A DNA stretch of 64,000 nt from Gemmiger sp. An87 (lineage in GTDB: Bacteria > Bacillota > Clostridia > Oscillospirales > Ruminococcaceae): contig NZ_NFHD01000002.1 in the NCBI RefSeq assembly GCF_002159185.1, positions 124,001-188,000 of the forward strand, given 5' to 3'. Below the pieces are notes generated by a model. The model made no database searches and was not told the origin of the DNA. It was given only the letters and a program-made list of their open reading frames with translations. Made by a program: the position numbers and the translations under genes. This document shows, in pieces, positions 32,951 through 41,162 of this stretch (position 1 is the first letter of the stretch; each line of letters opens with the position of its first letter).

Positions 32951-34222
32951 GTGGACCGCTGGATCTTTCATTGTGACTGCAACAGTTTTTATGCCAGTGT
33001 GGAGCTGCTGCGCCACCCGGACCTGTGGGACAAATGCGTGGCCGTCTGCGGTGACCCGGAGGGCCGCCACGGCATTGTGCTGGCCAAGAACGAGCCCGCC
33101 AAGCGGATGGGCGTGAAGACCGCCGAGGTCATCTGGCAGGCAAAGCGCAAATGCCCGGACCTGATTCTCCTGCCGCCCCATCGGGAATATTACCGTAAGT
33201 ACTCGAAAATCATCAATGAAATATACCGTAAGTATACAGACCGGGTGGAGCCCTTCGGCATCGACGAGAGCTGGCTGGATGTGACCGGCACCTGGCAGCT
33301 GTTCGCCGAAAGTCCGGCGGCGCTGGCGGACCAGCTGCGGGCCGAGGTGAAGGCGGCCACCGGGCTGACCATCTCGGTGGGGGTAAGCTTCAACAAGGTG
33401 TTCGCGAAGCTGGGCAGCGACTACAAAAAGCCGGACGCCACCACCCTCATTACCCGGGAAAATTTCCACGAAATTGTCTGGCCGCTGCCGGCGGGGGACC
33501 TTTTGTATGTGGGCGCCTCGGCCCAGCGGCGGCTGGCCGGGATGGGCATTTCCACCATCGGCGAGCTGGCGGCGGCCCGGCCCGAGGCGCTGGCCGAGGC
33601 CCTGGGCAAGCTGGGGCTGGAGCTGAGCCGCTACGCCCGGGGCGAGGACGAGGCCCCGGTGCGCCGCTGGGGCGAAAAGGAGCCCATCAAGAGCGTGGGC
33701 AACGGCTCCACCTTCCGGCGCAACATCAAGGGCCCGGCGGAGATACGCTCGGCGCTGAACGTGCTGGCAGACGAGGTGGCCGGGCGGCTGCGGCGGCATG
33801 GCGTCTGGGCCGGGGCGGTGCAGGTAACCATCCGGGACCCGGATTTAAAGACCATTACCCGGCAGAAGCAGCTGCCCATGAGCACCCATCTGGCCCGGGA
33901 CCTGGCCAACGCCTGCTGGGAGCTGATGGAGAAAAACTGGGACATGGCCCGCCCGGTGCGGATGCTCACCGTCACCGCGCTGGCCATCACCGAGGAGCCC
34001 TTCGCGGTGCAGCAGAGCCTGTTTGACGACGCGCCCAAAACCGACCCCAAGCGGGAAAAGCTGGAAAAAAGCCTGGACGCCATCCGTAAAAAGTACGGCC
34101 GGGGAGCCATCGGGGCGGGGAGCATCCTGCACAACGATATGGGCCTGGGCGAACTGACCATCCGCCCGCAGGAGGACGAGGATGAGGAAGAGTTCGACGA
34201 GAAGGTCAAGGGCCCGCTGTGA
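32951..34222 (+). CDS. dinB: Y-family DNA polymerase (DinB / UmuC-like)
   Basis: A 423-aa translesion polymerase. The catalytic palm motifs are FHCDCNSFYASVE (first metal Asp) and GIDESWLDVTG (Asp-Glu pair); helix-hairpin-helix and little-finger regions follow. The CDCNSFYASVE form is closer to Gram-positive UmuC/YqjW-type proteins than to E. coli Pol IV. The C-terminal 25 residues are very acidic. GTG start with AGGGGG upstream. Induction by DNA damage is plausible but no operator was seen. Confidence 0.9.
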   Translation: MDRWIFHCDCNSFYASVELLRHPDLWDKCVAVCGDPEGRHGIVLAKNEPAKRMGVKTAEVIWQAKRKCPDLILLPPHREYYRKYSKIINEIYRKYTDRVEPFGIDESWLDVTGTWQLFAESPAALADQLRAEVKAATGLTISVGVSFNKVFAKLGSDYKKPDATTLITRENFHEIVWPLPAGDLLYVGASAQRRLAGMGISTIGELAAARPEALAEALGKLGLELSRYARGEDEAPVRRWGEKEPIKSVGNGSTFRRNIKGPAEIRSALNVLADEVAGRLRRHGVWAGAVQVTIRDPDLKTITRQKQLPMSTHLARDLANACWELMEKNWDMARPVRMLTVTALAITEEPFAVQQSLFDDAPKTDPKREKLEKSLDAIRKKYGRGAIGAGSILHNDMGLGELTIRPQEDEDEEEFDEKVKGPL

Positions 34223-34269
34223 GCATAGCACGCCCGGCGGGGAAAGATTGACGAAATGGAGAGAAACGC

Positions 34270-34920
34270 ATGATCGAAGCGGTATTGTTTGATATGGACG
34301 GCCTGATGTTCGACACCGAGCGGATGTACCAGAAGGCCTGGCTGGAAGCGGGGCAGCAGATGGGCGTACCCATGCGCCCCGAGGTGGTGGACCGGATGCG
34401 GGGCCGCAACCGGCTGGGCTGCGCCCAGGTATGCCGGGAGGTGTTTGGCGAGGACTTCGACTTTGACGCCATGCGCACCGTCTGCCGGGCCATCATGGCC
34501 CGCTGGATCGAGGAGGACGGACTGCCGGTGAAGCCGGGGCTGTATGAGCTGCTGGCCGAGCTGGAGCGGCGGGGCATCCCGGCGGTGCTGGCCACCAGCA
34601 CCACACGGGACAGCGCCTGGGGCCACCTGCAGCGGGCCAAGGTGGACCGGTATTTTCTGGGCGCGGTCTGCGGCGATGAGGTGACCCGCTCAAAGCCGGA
34701 CCCGGAGGTGTTTTTGAAGGCGGCGGCCCTGGCGGGCAAGGACCCGAAAAACTGCCTGGTTCTGGAGGACAGCCCCGCCGGAGTGCGGGCAGGCGCGGCG
34801 GCAGGCTGCTTCACCGTGATGGTGCCGGACCTGACCGGCCCGGACGAGGAGCTGAAGGCCCTGGCCGGAGCGATTCTGCCGGATCTCGGCCAGGTCATTC
34901 CGCTGCTGGACCGGCCTTGA
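34270..34920 (+). CDS. HAD-superfamily phosphatase (beta-phosphoglucomutase-like)
   Basis: A 216-aa HAD hydrolase. Motif I is LFDMDGLMFDTE with nucleophile and acid/base Asp, motif II is LATSTT, motif III is the Lys in RSKPDPEVF, and motif IV is LEDSPAG. A helical cap (about 17-80) puts it in the beta-phosphoglucomutase/phosphatase branch. Substrate is probably a sugar phosphate; mutase versus phosphatase cannot be told by eye. Confidence 0.9.
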   Translation: MIEAVLFDMDGLMFDTERMYQKAWLEAGQQMGVPMRPEVVDRMRGRNRLGCAQVCREVFGEDFDFDAMRTVCRAIMARWIEEDGLPVKPGLYELLAELERRGIPAVLATSTTRDSAWGHLQRAKVDRYFLGAVCGDEVTRSKPDPEVFLKAAALAGKDPKNCLVLEDSPAGVRAGAAAGCFTVMVPDLTGPDEELKALAGAILPDLGQVIPLLDRP

Positions 34921-34930
34921 AACCGATTTC

Positions 34931-34977
34931 AGGCAACATCGCCGGAGCCTTCCGGCACAAAGTGGGCGGTGTTGCCT
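34931..34977 (+). repeat. Palindromic leader element, copy 2 (short form)
   Basis: AGGCAACATCGCC (34931-34943) pairs with GGCGGTGTTGCCT (34965-34977), one mismatch that is a G-U pair in RNA. An inner GCCGGA/TCCGGC hairpin fills the loop. It ends 36 bases before the Dabb start codon. Confidence 0.7.
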
Positions 34978-35013
34978 TTGGAAAACAATCAATACAAAAA
35001 GGAGAGAGTTATC

Positions 35014-35295
35014 GTGATTAAACACATTGTATTGTGGGAGCTGGCGGACAAGGACCAGGCGGACGCCAACGCCGCCAAGATGAAGGAGCAGCTGGAGGCA
35101 CTGGTGGGCCAGGCCCCTGGCCTTCTGAGCGCCCAGGTGGGCCGTGGCTTTGTGGGCTGCGACGTGGCCCTGATCGCCGAGCTGGAGAGCCGTGAGGCGC
35201 TGGAGGCCTACCAGAACTTCGAGCCCCATGTGGTCATCAAGAACTGGATCGGCACCATTGCAAAGAGCCGCACCGTCTGCGACTTCGAGTGCTGA
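35014..35295 (+). CDS. Dabb (stress-responsive A/B barrel) family protein
   Basis: A 93-aa alpha/beta-barrel protein with the family opening VIKHIVLWEL and the central segment GCDVALIAELES. Dabb domains form dimers; functions range from plant stress proteins to polyketide cyclases, and the bacterial small forms are uncharacterised. Start is GTG 35014 with AAGGAGAG upstream. The palindromic leader element lies directly ahead. Confidence 0.87.
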   Translation: MIKHIVLWELADKDQADANAAKMKEQLEALVGQAPGLLSAQVGRGFVGCDVALIAELESREALEAYQNFEPHVVIKNWIGTIAKSRTVCDFEC

Positions 35296-35305
35296 GCAAA
35301 AGCAA

Positions 35306-35343
35306 AAAAACGCCCCTTTCCCAACAGCGGGAAAGGGGCGTTT
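35306..35343. terminator. Bidirectional terminator
   Basis: AAACGCCCCTTTCCC pairs with GGGAAAGGGGCGTTT around a short loop, between the convergent Dabb and trmB genes. Confidence 0.85.
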
Positions 35344-35364
35344 GCTTATTATAAAAGGAAGGGC

Positions 35365-36123
35365 TTACTGGATGCCCTTTTCGGCGCGGATGGCGGCGCT
35401 TTCTTCCTTGTCCCGCTGGTTGCGGGCGGCCACCGCAGCGGCCAGCTCGTCGGCCGTCATGGGCTTCTTCACCGCGATCAGCGCCTTGGTGGGAATGCCC
35501 TGCTCGGTGAACATGGCCTCGTGCTCGGTGCGGATGTTCCACTCCGGCTCCTCGGCGTGCAGATCGAAGGTCTTCCATACAATCTCGTAGCCCGCTTCGG
35601 GGAAGTAGTTCAGGCTGTCCCGGAAGAGATCGTCGTCATCGGTCTTGAAGTAGATCTCGCCGTTTTCCTCCAGAATGGTCCGGTAGAGGGCCAGCTGGCG
35701 GGTGTGGGTGAGCCGGTGCTTTTTGTGGGCCAGCTTCTTGTTCCAGGGGTTGCAGAAGTTGATGTAGATGCGCTGCACTGTGTCCCGCTCGTCGAAAGCG
35801 TTCAGAATGCGCTCGATGTCCAGGCTCATGATCATCACGTTGTCCGGGGTGAGGCCCTTTTCCGCGTAGATGCGCTCGATGTTCCGCTTGGCCAGAATCA
35901 GCACCTTGTCGGTGATGTCGATGCCCAGATAGTTGATGTCCGGGTGGGCGCTGGCCAGCCGGGCCAGAAAGCCGCCCTTGCCGCAGCCCAGCTCCAGATG
36001 CACCGGCTGCTCCGGGCGGGCAAAGACGCTGTGCCAGCGGCCCTTGTTCTCCAGCGGGGCGTGGGCGTGGTAGTCGCAGGCCAGCAGCTCCGGCCGGGCG
36101 TAGGGTTTGAATCGCATTCTCAT
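35365..36123 (-). CDS. trmB: tRNA (guanine46-N7)-methyltransferase
   Basis: A 252-aa SAM enzyme with the motif ELGCGKGGFLARLA, YLGIDI, and the TrmB signature region NFCNPWNKKLAHKKHRLTH. In many TrmB proteins the signature reads DPWPK; here it is NPWNK, an Asn variant that should be compared with relatives before assuming full activity. The C-terminal 40 residues are charged and extend beyond the usual end. Start ATG 36123 has GAAGGAG upstream. Confidence 0.9.
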   Translation of the reverse strand: MRMRFKPYARPELLACDYHAHAPLENKGRWHSVFARPEQPVHLELGCGKGGFLARLASAHPDINYLGIDITDKVLILAKRNIERIYAEKGLTPDNVMIMSLDIERILNAFDERDTVQRIYINFCNPWNKKLAHKKHRLTHTRQLALYRTILEENGEIYFKTDDDDLFRDSLNYFPEAGYEIVWKTFDLHAEEPEWNIRTEHEAMFTEQGIPTKALIAVKKPMTADELAAAVAARNQRDKEESAAIRAEKGIQ

Positions 36124-36174
36124 GTTCTATGGTTCTCCTTCACAAGTGTTTGTCTGAAACGCAATAAAATATGC

Positions 36175-37344
36175 TCAGGGCTGGATAACATCCCGCAGAA
36201 AAGCTTGTACTGCGTCGAACTCGCCGGTCAGGCTGCCCTGCACAAAGCCGGGCTTGCCGCCGCCACGGCCCGCGAAGGCCTGGTTCAGCTGCTTGCACAG
36301 TCCCCGCAGGTCCGTCCCCGGCGCGGTGCAGGCCAGCGCATAGGCAAGGGTGCTGTTTCCGGTGGGGCTGAAGGCCGCGCAAAGGCCGGTGGTGCGCTCG
36401 CTCAGCGCCGCGCACAGCCGCCGCAGGCCGTCCGGGCCGAGGTTCGGCCGCAGCAGAATAGCAGTTTCGCCGGGCTGCACGCCCTCGGCCAGAACCGCGA
36501 ACAGCTCGTTCTCCGCCTGCACCGACCGGTAGCGGGCGGCCTCCAGCTCACTGCTCTGGCGCTGCACCGCTTCGGCCAGCTGGCCCGCTTTGGCGGATAG
36601 GGTGGCTCGGATGGCGGCGGCCTCCGCCCGCTGGGCCTCAAAGTACCGCAGGGCCCGCACGCCGCACACCACAAACAGCCGCACGCCGCTCTTGTAGTTC
36701 TGCCAGTCGATGATCTTCACCATGCCCACCTGGCCGGTGCGCTCCACATGAGTGCCGCAGCAGGCGCAGCAGTCCGCCCCGGGCACCGTCACGATGCGCA
36801 CCGGGCCCTCCAGCTCCTTTTTGCTCCGGTAGGTCAGGGCCGCCAGCTCCTCTTTTGAGTGCCACACCGCCTCCACCGGTACGTCCTGCCAGATCACCCG
36901 GTTGGCCCGGGCCTCGGCCTCGGCAAGGCCTTCGTCCGAGATGGGGACGCTGGTGTCCATGGTCAGGTAGTCCTGCCCGATGTGAAAGCCCACGTTTTCG
37001 GCCCCGAACATGGCGTGCAGCGTGCCGGAGAGAATGTGCTCGCCGGTGTGCTGCTGGCTCATCTCCAGCCGGCGGTCAAGGTCCACGTTACCAGTGACCG
37101 TCTCGCCCTCTGTCAGCGGGGCGGAAAGACGATGCACCACCTGGCCGCCCTTTTCGTGCACGTCCAGCACGTCCGCGCCGCCCAGGGTGCCCCGGTCGGC
37201 GGGCTGGCCGCCCCCCTCCGGGTAAAAGGCGGTGCGGTCCAGCGTCACGGCCCAGGCTTCGCCCTCCTGGGTGCAGCTGAGCACCCGGGCGGTGAACTCG
37301 CCCACCGGCGGCTGAATATAATAAAGCGCTTCGGTCTGCGTCAT
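36175..37344 (-). CDS. Alanyl-tRNA editing protein (AlaX family, with DHHA1 domain)
   Basis: A 389-aa protein: an AlaRS-like editing core with zinc ligands in QQHTGEHIL and CCGTHV, preceded by TAFYPEGGGQPAD, and a C-terminal DHHA1 domain ending AGRGGGKPGFVQGS. It deacylates mischarged Ser- or Gly-tRNA(Ala) in trans. This is the long AlaX form. I chose ATG 37344, behind AAAGGAGC; the frame is open to 37404 but that part overlaps the promoter and leader hairpin. Confidence 0.9.
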   Translation of the reverse strand: MTQTEALYYIQPPVGEFTARVLSCTQEGEAWAVTLDRTAFYPEGGGQPADRGTLGGADVLDVHEKGGQVVHRLSAPLTEGETVTGNVDLDRRLEMSQQHTGEHILSGTLHAMFGAENVGFHIGQDYLTMDTSVPISDEGLAEAEARANRVIWQDVPVEAVWHSKEELAALTYRSKKELEGPVRIVTVPGADCCACCGTHVERTGQVGMVKIIDWQNYKSGVRLFVVCGVRALRYFEAQRAEAAAIRATLSAKAGQLAEAVQRQSSELEAARYRSVQAENELFAVLAEGVQPGETAILLRPNLGPDGLRRLCAALSERTTGLCAAFSPTGNSTLAYALACTAPGTDLRGLCKQLNQAFAGRGGGKPGFVQGSLTGEFDAVQAFLRDVIQP

Positions 37345-37361
37345 AAAAAGCTCCTTTGCAC

Positions 37362-37384
37362 AAAAAAGCCCGCGGGCTGCGGGC
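37362..37384 (-). promoter_or_regulatory. AlaX leader hairpin followed by six T
   Basis: On the minus strand GCCCGC-AGCCC-GCGGGC is followed by TTTTTT and then the ribosome site. It lies between the TATAAT box (37412-37407) and the start codon, a terminator-like leader too short for a T-box. Confidence 0.5.
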
Positions 37385-37406
37385 AGGGTATCCGCTGAGT
37401 GCATCT

Positions 37407-37415
37407 ATTATAGCA
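37407..37415 (-). promoter_or_regulatory. AlaX extended -10 box
   Basis: Minus strand TGCTATAAT (TATAAT 37412-37407), 63 bases upstream of the start. Confidence 0.5.
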
Positions 37416-37463
37416 CAAAAGAGCCATACTTTGCGCGCACCGATGCCATTTTGCCGCCGTTTA

Positions 37464-37472
37464 TGCTATAAT
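37464..37472 (+). promoter_or_regulatory. malQ extended -10 box
   Basis: TGCTATAAT with TATAAT at 37467-37472, 82 bases before the malQ start. No good -35. Confidence 0.5.
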
Positions 37473-37553
37473 AAGAACAATTCTATAAAAAGGCTCCGGC
37501 GCGCCGTGAGGGGGGAAGCCCCGGGGCCACACAGCGAAAAAGGAGCGGTTGTT

Positions 37554-39182
37554 ATGCGGGAATGCGGCGTTTTGATGCCTGTGTCCAGCCTGCCGGGGCC
37601 TTACGGCATCGGCAGCTTCGGCAAGCAGGCCTATGCCTTTGTGGACTTTTTGGCCCAGGCGGGCCAGCAGATCTGGCAGATTTTGCCCCTTTCGCCCACC
37701 GGCTACGGTGACAGCCCCTATCAGAGCTGCTCGGCCTTTGCCATCAATCCCTATTTCATCGACCTGGACACCCTGCGGGAAGAGGGCCTTCTGGAAAAGG
37801 AAGAGTACGGCACCATCGACTGGGGCGAAAGCCCGGAGGCGGTGGATTACGGCGCGCTGTACGAGGGGCGCTTTACGGTGCTGCGGCAGGCCTATGCGCG
37901 TTTCCAGGCCTGGCTGCCGGACGATTACTACACCTTCTGCTTCTGGAACGAGGACTGGCTGGAGGACTACGCCCTCTACATGACTGCCAAAGGCCTGAAC
38001 AAGATGAAGGCCTATCCGGAATGGCCTGCGCCGCTGCGCACCCGGCAGCCCCAGGCGCTGGAGCAGCTGCGGGAGGAGAACGCCGAGGAGCTGGGCTTCT
38101 GGCGCTTTTTGCAGTACCAGGGCTACCGCCAGTGGATGGCCCTGAAGGCCTACGCCAACAAAAAAGGCGTGCAGATTCTGGGCGACATCCCCATCTATGT
38201 GGCGGCGGACTCCGCCGATGCCTGGGCCGGCGGCAAGCTGTTCCAGGTGGACGAGGAGGGCAAGCTCACCCGGGTGGCGGGCTGCCCGCCGGACTACTTC
38301 TCCGAGGACGGCCAGCTCTGGGGCAACCCGCTGTACGATTGGCCCCAGCACAAGGCCAGCGGCTATGCCTGGTGGATTCGCCGGGTGGAGCACGCGCTCA
38401 CCATGTACGACCGGCTGCGCATCGACCACTTCCGCGCCTTTGATACCTATTACGCCATTCCCGCCGGGCGGGAAAACGCCCGGGTGGGCGACTGGGAATA
38501 CGGCCCCGGTATGGACCTGTTCCGCGCCCTGGAGGCAAAGCTGGGCAAGCTGCCCATTGTGGCCGAGGACCTGGGCGATCTGTTCGACAGCGTGCGGGTG
38601 CTGCTGAAGGAGAGCGGCTACCCGGGCATGAAGGTGATGCAGTTCGCCTTCGGCGGCACACCGGAGAACGAGTATCTGCCCCATAATCACATCCCCAACT
38701 GTGTGGTCTACCCCGGTACCCACGACAACACCACCCTGCGGGACTGGCTGAAAAACGGCGATCCCAAGGAGCTGGCCCGGGCCAAGAACTATCTGGGCCT
38801 GAACGCCATGGAGGGCTCGGTGCGGGGCTTTTTGCGGGGCGTGCTGTCCAGCTGCGCCAATCTGGCGGTCATCCCCATGGCCGACTGGCTGGAGCTGGGG
38901 GCCGAGGGCCGCATCAACACCCCCGGCACCGGTATGGGAAACTGGACCTGGCGCGCCAAAGAGGACGCCTTTGCTCCTGCGCTGGCCCAGCGCATCCGGC
39001 GCACCTGCGCCCGCTACGGCCGCTGCGCGCCGCTGCCCGAGCCAGAGGAGACCCGGCCGGTGGTTCCGGTGAAAAAGTCCGCCCAGAAGGAGGAGCCGGC
39101 GGCGGAAACAATCACCAAGGCGCCCGCCGCACAAACCGCTGAGGCGGCGCAAAAAGCCGCAGCCAAGGCCGAAAAGGAATAA
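37554..39182 (+). CDS. malQ: 4-alpha-glucanotransferase (GH77, amylomaltase)
   Basis: A 542-aa GH77 enzyme. It opens with SSLPGPYGIGSFG and QIWQILPLSPTGYGDSPYQS, typical of amylomaltase. Catalytic residues lie in RIDHFRAFD (nucleophile Asp), VAEDLG (acid/base Glu) and YPGTHDNTT (Asp). It rearranges alpha-1,4-glucans in maltodextrin and glycogen use. The last 45 residues are an Ala/Glu/Lys-rich tail not needed by the fold. ATG 37554 has AAAAAGGAGCGG upstream. Confidence 0.95.
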   Translation: MRECGVLMPVSSLPGPYGIGSFGKQAYAFVDFLAQAGQQIWQILPLSPTGYGDSPYQSCSAFAINPYFIDLDTLREEGLLEKEEYGTIDWGESPEAVDYGALYEGRFTVLRQAYARFQAWLPDDYYTFCFWNEDWLEDYALYMTAKGLNKMKAYPEWPAPLRTRQPQALEQLREENAEELGFWRFLQYQGYRQWMALKAYANKKGVQILGDIPIYVAADSADAWAGGKLFQVDEEGKLTRVAGCPPDYFSEDGQLWGNPLYDWPQHKASGYAWWIRRVEHALTMYDRLRIDHFRAFDTYYAIPAGRENARVGDWEYGPGMDLFRALEAKLGKLPIVAEDLGDLFDSVRVLLKESGYPGMKVMQFAFGGTPENEYLPHNHIPNCVVYPGTHDNTTLRDWLKNGDPKELARAKNYLGLNAMEGSVRGFLRGVLSSCANLAVIPMADWLELGAEGRINTPGTGMGNWTWRAKEDAFAPALAQRIRRTCARYGRCAPLPEPEETRPVVPVKKSAQKEEPAAETITKAPAAQTAEAAQKAAAKAEKE

Positions 39183-39188
39183 AGAAAA

Positions 39189-39258
39189 CCCCCTTTGGGA
39201 ACACTGGCTTTAGTCGGGGCAAGCTTGCCTCGCCAGCCAGTTTCAAAGGGGGCTTTTT
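39189..39258 (+). terminator. malQ terminator overlapping the next gene's ribosome site
   Basis: CCCCCTTTGGGAACACTGGCT (first 20 bases from 39189) pairs with the arm 39235-39252 that ends AAAGGGGG, followed by CTTTTTT. The AAAGGGGG arm is also the ribosome site for the gene starting at 39260, so the hairpin can both end transcription and hide that site. Confidence 0.7.
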
Positions 39259-39259
39259 G

Positions 39260-39721
39260 ATGAGTGAACGAAGAAATGACCAGAACCACGGCGACAACGA
39301 CAACCAGGCCGTGCTCAACGAGATTGTGCGCAATACCGAAATGGGCAAAAACAGCCTGGACCAGCTGATTGACGTGACCGACGACAAGCAATTGAAGGCC
39401 AGTCTGCTGGCCCAGCAGCAGGAGTACCGGCGTATCAACCAGCAGGCCCATGCGGCCATGGCAGCTCTGGGCGAGCAGAGCCACGGGCAGAGCCCGGCGG
39501 TGAAGCTGATGGCCAAAATGGGCATCTGGACCGAGACCCTCGCCGACCGTTCCACCCGCAACCTGGCGGATATGGTCATCCAGGGGGCGAACCAGGGTGT
39601 GATGGACTGCGAAAAGGCCCGCAAGGACCACCCGGCGGCCAGCACCGGCGCACTGGGACTGCTGAACGAATTGCAGCAGTTCGAGGAGCGCACCGCCCGC
39701 CAGATGCGGGATTTTCTGTGA
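39260..39721 (+). CDS. Helical protein of unknown function (ferritin-like/DUF2383-like)
   Basis: A 153-aa, charged, all-helical protein. LNEIVRNTEMGKNSLDQLI followed by LLAQQQEYRRINQQA, and a conserved-looking NLADMVIQGANQGVMD, resemble small four-helix proteins related to DUF2383, but metal ligands typical of ferritins are not obvious. No membrane segment. Its ribosome site lies inside the malQ terminator hairpin, so expression may need read-through or a structural switch. Confidence 0.7.
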   Translation: MSERRNDQNHGDNDNQAVLNEIVRNTEMGKNSLDQLIDVTDDKQLKASLLAQQQEYRRINQQAHAAMAALGEQSHGQSPAVKLMAKMGIWTETLADRSTRNLADMVIQGANQGVMDCEKARKDHPAASTGALGLLNELQQFEERTARQMRDFL

Positions 39722-39734
39722 ATCAAAGCAAAAA

Positions 39735-39783
39735 AGAGGGCAGGAGCCGGTCCCGTTGACGGAGACCGGCTCCTGCCCTTTTT
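39735..39783. terminator. Strong bidirectional terminator
   Basis: AGGGCAGGAGCCGGTC pairs with GACCGGCTCCTGCCCT, a 16-bp stem followed by TTTTTG; A-rich on the other side. Confidence 0.9.
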
Positions 39784-39819
39784 GAATGGATGCGCGCCCG
39801 GGCGGGCGCAGAAAAACGG

Positions 39820-40047
39820 TTACAATGCGTCCAGCACCACGTCCAGCAGCTGGGCCGGGTCCAGGGCGCCTGCGGTGCAGCGGTCCGCAAGATCCGCTGC
39901 AAAGGAAGCGTCGGTGGATACGTCACAAACAAAGGCCAGCCGCTGGCCGCCGGGCAGAGCCACCGCCTCGATGCCGTAGCTCACATAGCGGCCCAGCTCG
40001 GGCGTTTCAAGCTCTTGTCGAACGATCTGATAACGGATCAAGCACAA
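39820..40047 (-). CDS. DUF6514-like small protein
   Basis: A 75-aa protein. ELGRYVSYGIEAVAL followed by FVCDVSTD and a C-terminal LDPAQLLDVVLDAL fits the small DUF6514 family of Clostridia, which has no known function. Start is TTG 40047 behind GGAGGAGGG; TTG 40041 is a second option. It stands alone between terminators. Confidence 0.65.
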   Translation of the reverse strand: MCLIRYQIVRQELETPELGRYVSYGIEAVALPGGQRLAFVCDVSTDASFAADLADRCTAGALDPAQLLDVVLDAL

Positions 40048-40380
40048 CGCCCTCCTCCGCAGCAGCCGGTTTCCGGCGGGCGGTCCGCCGGGTTGCGTAA
40101 CTTCCTTTCATTGAATAAATTCCCCCTTTTCATGCAGCATAACACAGGGGGGGACAAATGTCGACGAACTGCTTGTTCGGGTTTTTGCCGTTTGGGCCGC
40201 AAGGGACCATAAGACGGGTTTTCAGCGGCATAAACAGGGGCGAAAAAGGGCCGGGCTGCGGAGTTTTCCACGACCCTGCACTGAATTTGTTGAAAACTTT
40301 TCCGCGTTTAAAACGCTGAAAAGCCCTGCCGCAAAGAGGTTTTTCCGGTTCGCCCCGGCAGCAGGAAGAAAAGAATTGTT
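40048..40380. other. Intergenic region with no supported gene
   Basis: About 330 bases between the DUF6514 gene and the mtnN terminator. It should hold the DUF6514 promoter. CGAACTGCTTGTTCG at about 40165 is a dyad but has a 5-base centre, unlike the Gram-positive LexA box. No ORF here has a credible ribosome site and family. Confidence 0.5.
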
Positions 40381-40381
40381 G

Positions 40382-40428
40382 AAAAAAGGGGACGGCGCAG
40401 GCGGCAGGGCCTGCACCGTCCCTTTGGG
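40382..40428 (-). terminator. Terminator after mtnN
   Basis: On the minus strand GGGACGGTGCAGGC pairs with GCCTGCGCCGTCCC and is followed by CTTTTTT. Confidence 0.8.
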
Positions 40429-40456
40429 TTTCTTTTTTAGCTGATTTTGCGCTGGC

Positions 40457-41146
40457 TCAGTCCAGGGTCTCCAGCATCCGGGCCACAATGCGGGTGGCGG
40501 TGGTCACGTATTCACTGATGCTGAATTTTTTTACCACCAGGACCTCGTGGCCCGCCTCGTCGGCGTTGTCGCTCATGGCGCGCAGCACCACGCAGGGCAC
40601 GTTGTTCTTGGCGGCAATCTGGGCCACGGCCGCGCCCTCCATCTCCACACAGTCCGGGTTTACCTTGGCGGCGATGGCGTTCTTGGTGGCACTGTCGCCC
40701 ACGAACTGGTCGCCGGTGGCGATCTTGCCCGCAATGGCCTTCACGCCCACCTCTTCGCAGGCGGCCATGGCGGCCTTGACCATCTCCTCATCACCGGGGT
40801 ATTCAGCGGTGAAGGGAGCGGACTGGGCGATCATGTCGTCCTGGGCGTCGTGGTAAATCACGGTCTTGCCCACCACCACGTCGCCGATGCCGATTTTGGC
40901 GGTCATGTTGCCGGCGATGCCGGAGAAGATGATGCGCTGAGCACCGAACTTGGTAATCAGTACCTGGGTGGTGGCGGCGGCGTTGGCCTTGCCCATACCG
41001 GCGCAGCAGACCACCACCTGTTTGTCACCCAGCATGCCCCGGTGGTACTCCACCCCGGCGTAGGGCTCGATGGATACCCCGTCCAGCAAAGCACACAGCT
41101 GCTCCACTTCGTCGGGCATGGCGCCCATGATGCCGATGATCTCCAT
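40457..41146 (-). CDS. mtnN: 5'-methylthioadenosine/S-adenosylhomocysteine nucleosidase
   Basis: A 229-aa purine-nucleoside-phosphorylase fold. GIMGAMPDEV at the N-terminus, the ribose-binding VEMEGAAVAQ with catalytic Glu, and RAMSDNAD with the adenine-contacting Asp are intact. It hydrolyses MTA and SAH, detoxifying products of SAM use, and may feed AI-2 synthesis. AAAGGAGGAG precedes ATG 41146. It lies 16 bases after ychF and is probably co-transcribed. Confidence 0.95.
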   Translation of the reverse strand: MEIIGIMGAMPDEVEQLCALLDGVSIEPYAGVEYHRGMLGDKQVVVCCAGMGKANAAATTQVLITKFGAQRIIFSGIAGNMTAKIGIGDVVVGKTVIYHDAQDDMIAQSAPFTAEYPGDEEMVKAAMAACEEVGVKAIAGKIATGDQFVGDSATKNAIAAKVNPDCVEMEGAAVAQIAAKNNVPCVVLRAMSDNADEAGHEVLVVKKFSISEYVTTATRIVARMLETLD

Positions 41147-41162
41147 ATGCTCCTCCTTTGGA

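Noticed and set aside
33196-33236. Repeated TACCGTAAGTA in dinB as a regulatory repeat
   Set aside because: Both copies encode the same YRKY residues inside the coding region; coincidence of codon choice.
37345-37420. T-box riboswitch ahead of the alanyl-tRNA editing gene
   Set aside because: The leader is only about 60 bases and has no specifier loop or T-box sequence.
40162-40177. LexA-like dyad CGAAC...GTTCG
   Set aside because: Spacer is 5 rather than 4 bases and no damage-response gene starts beside it.
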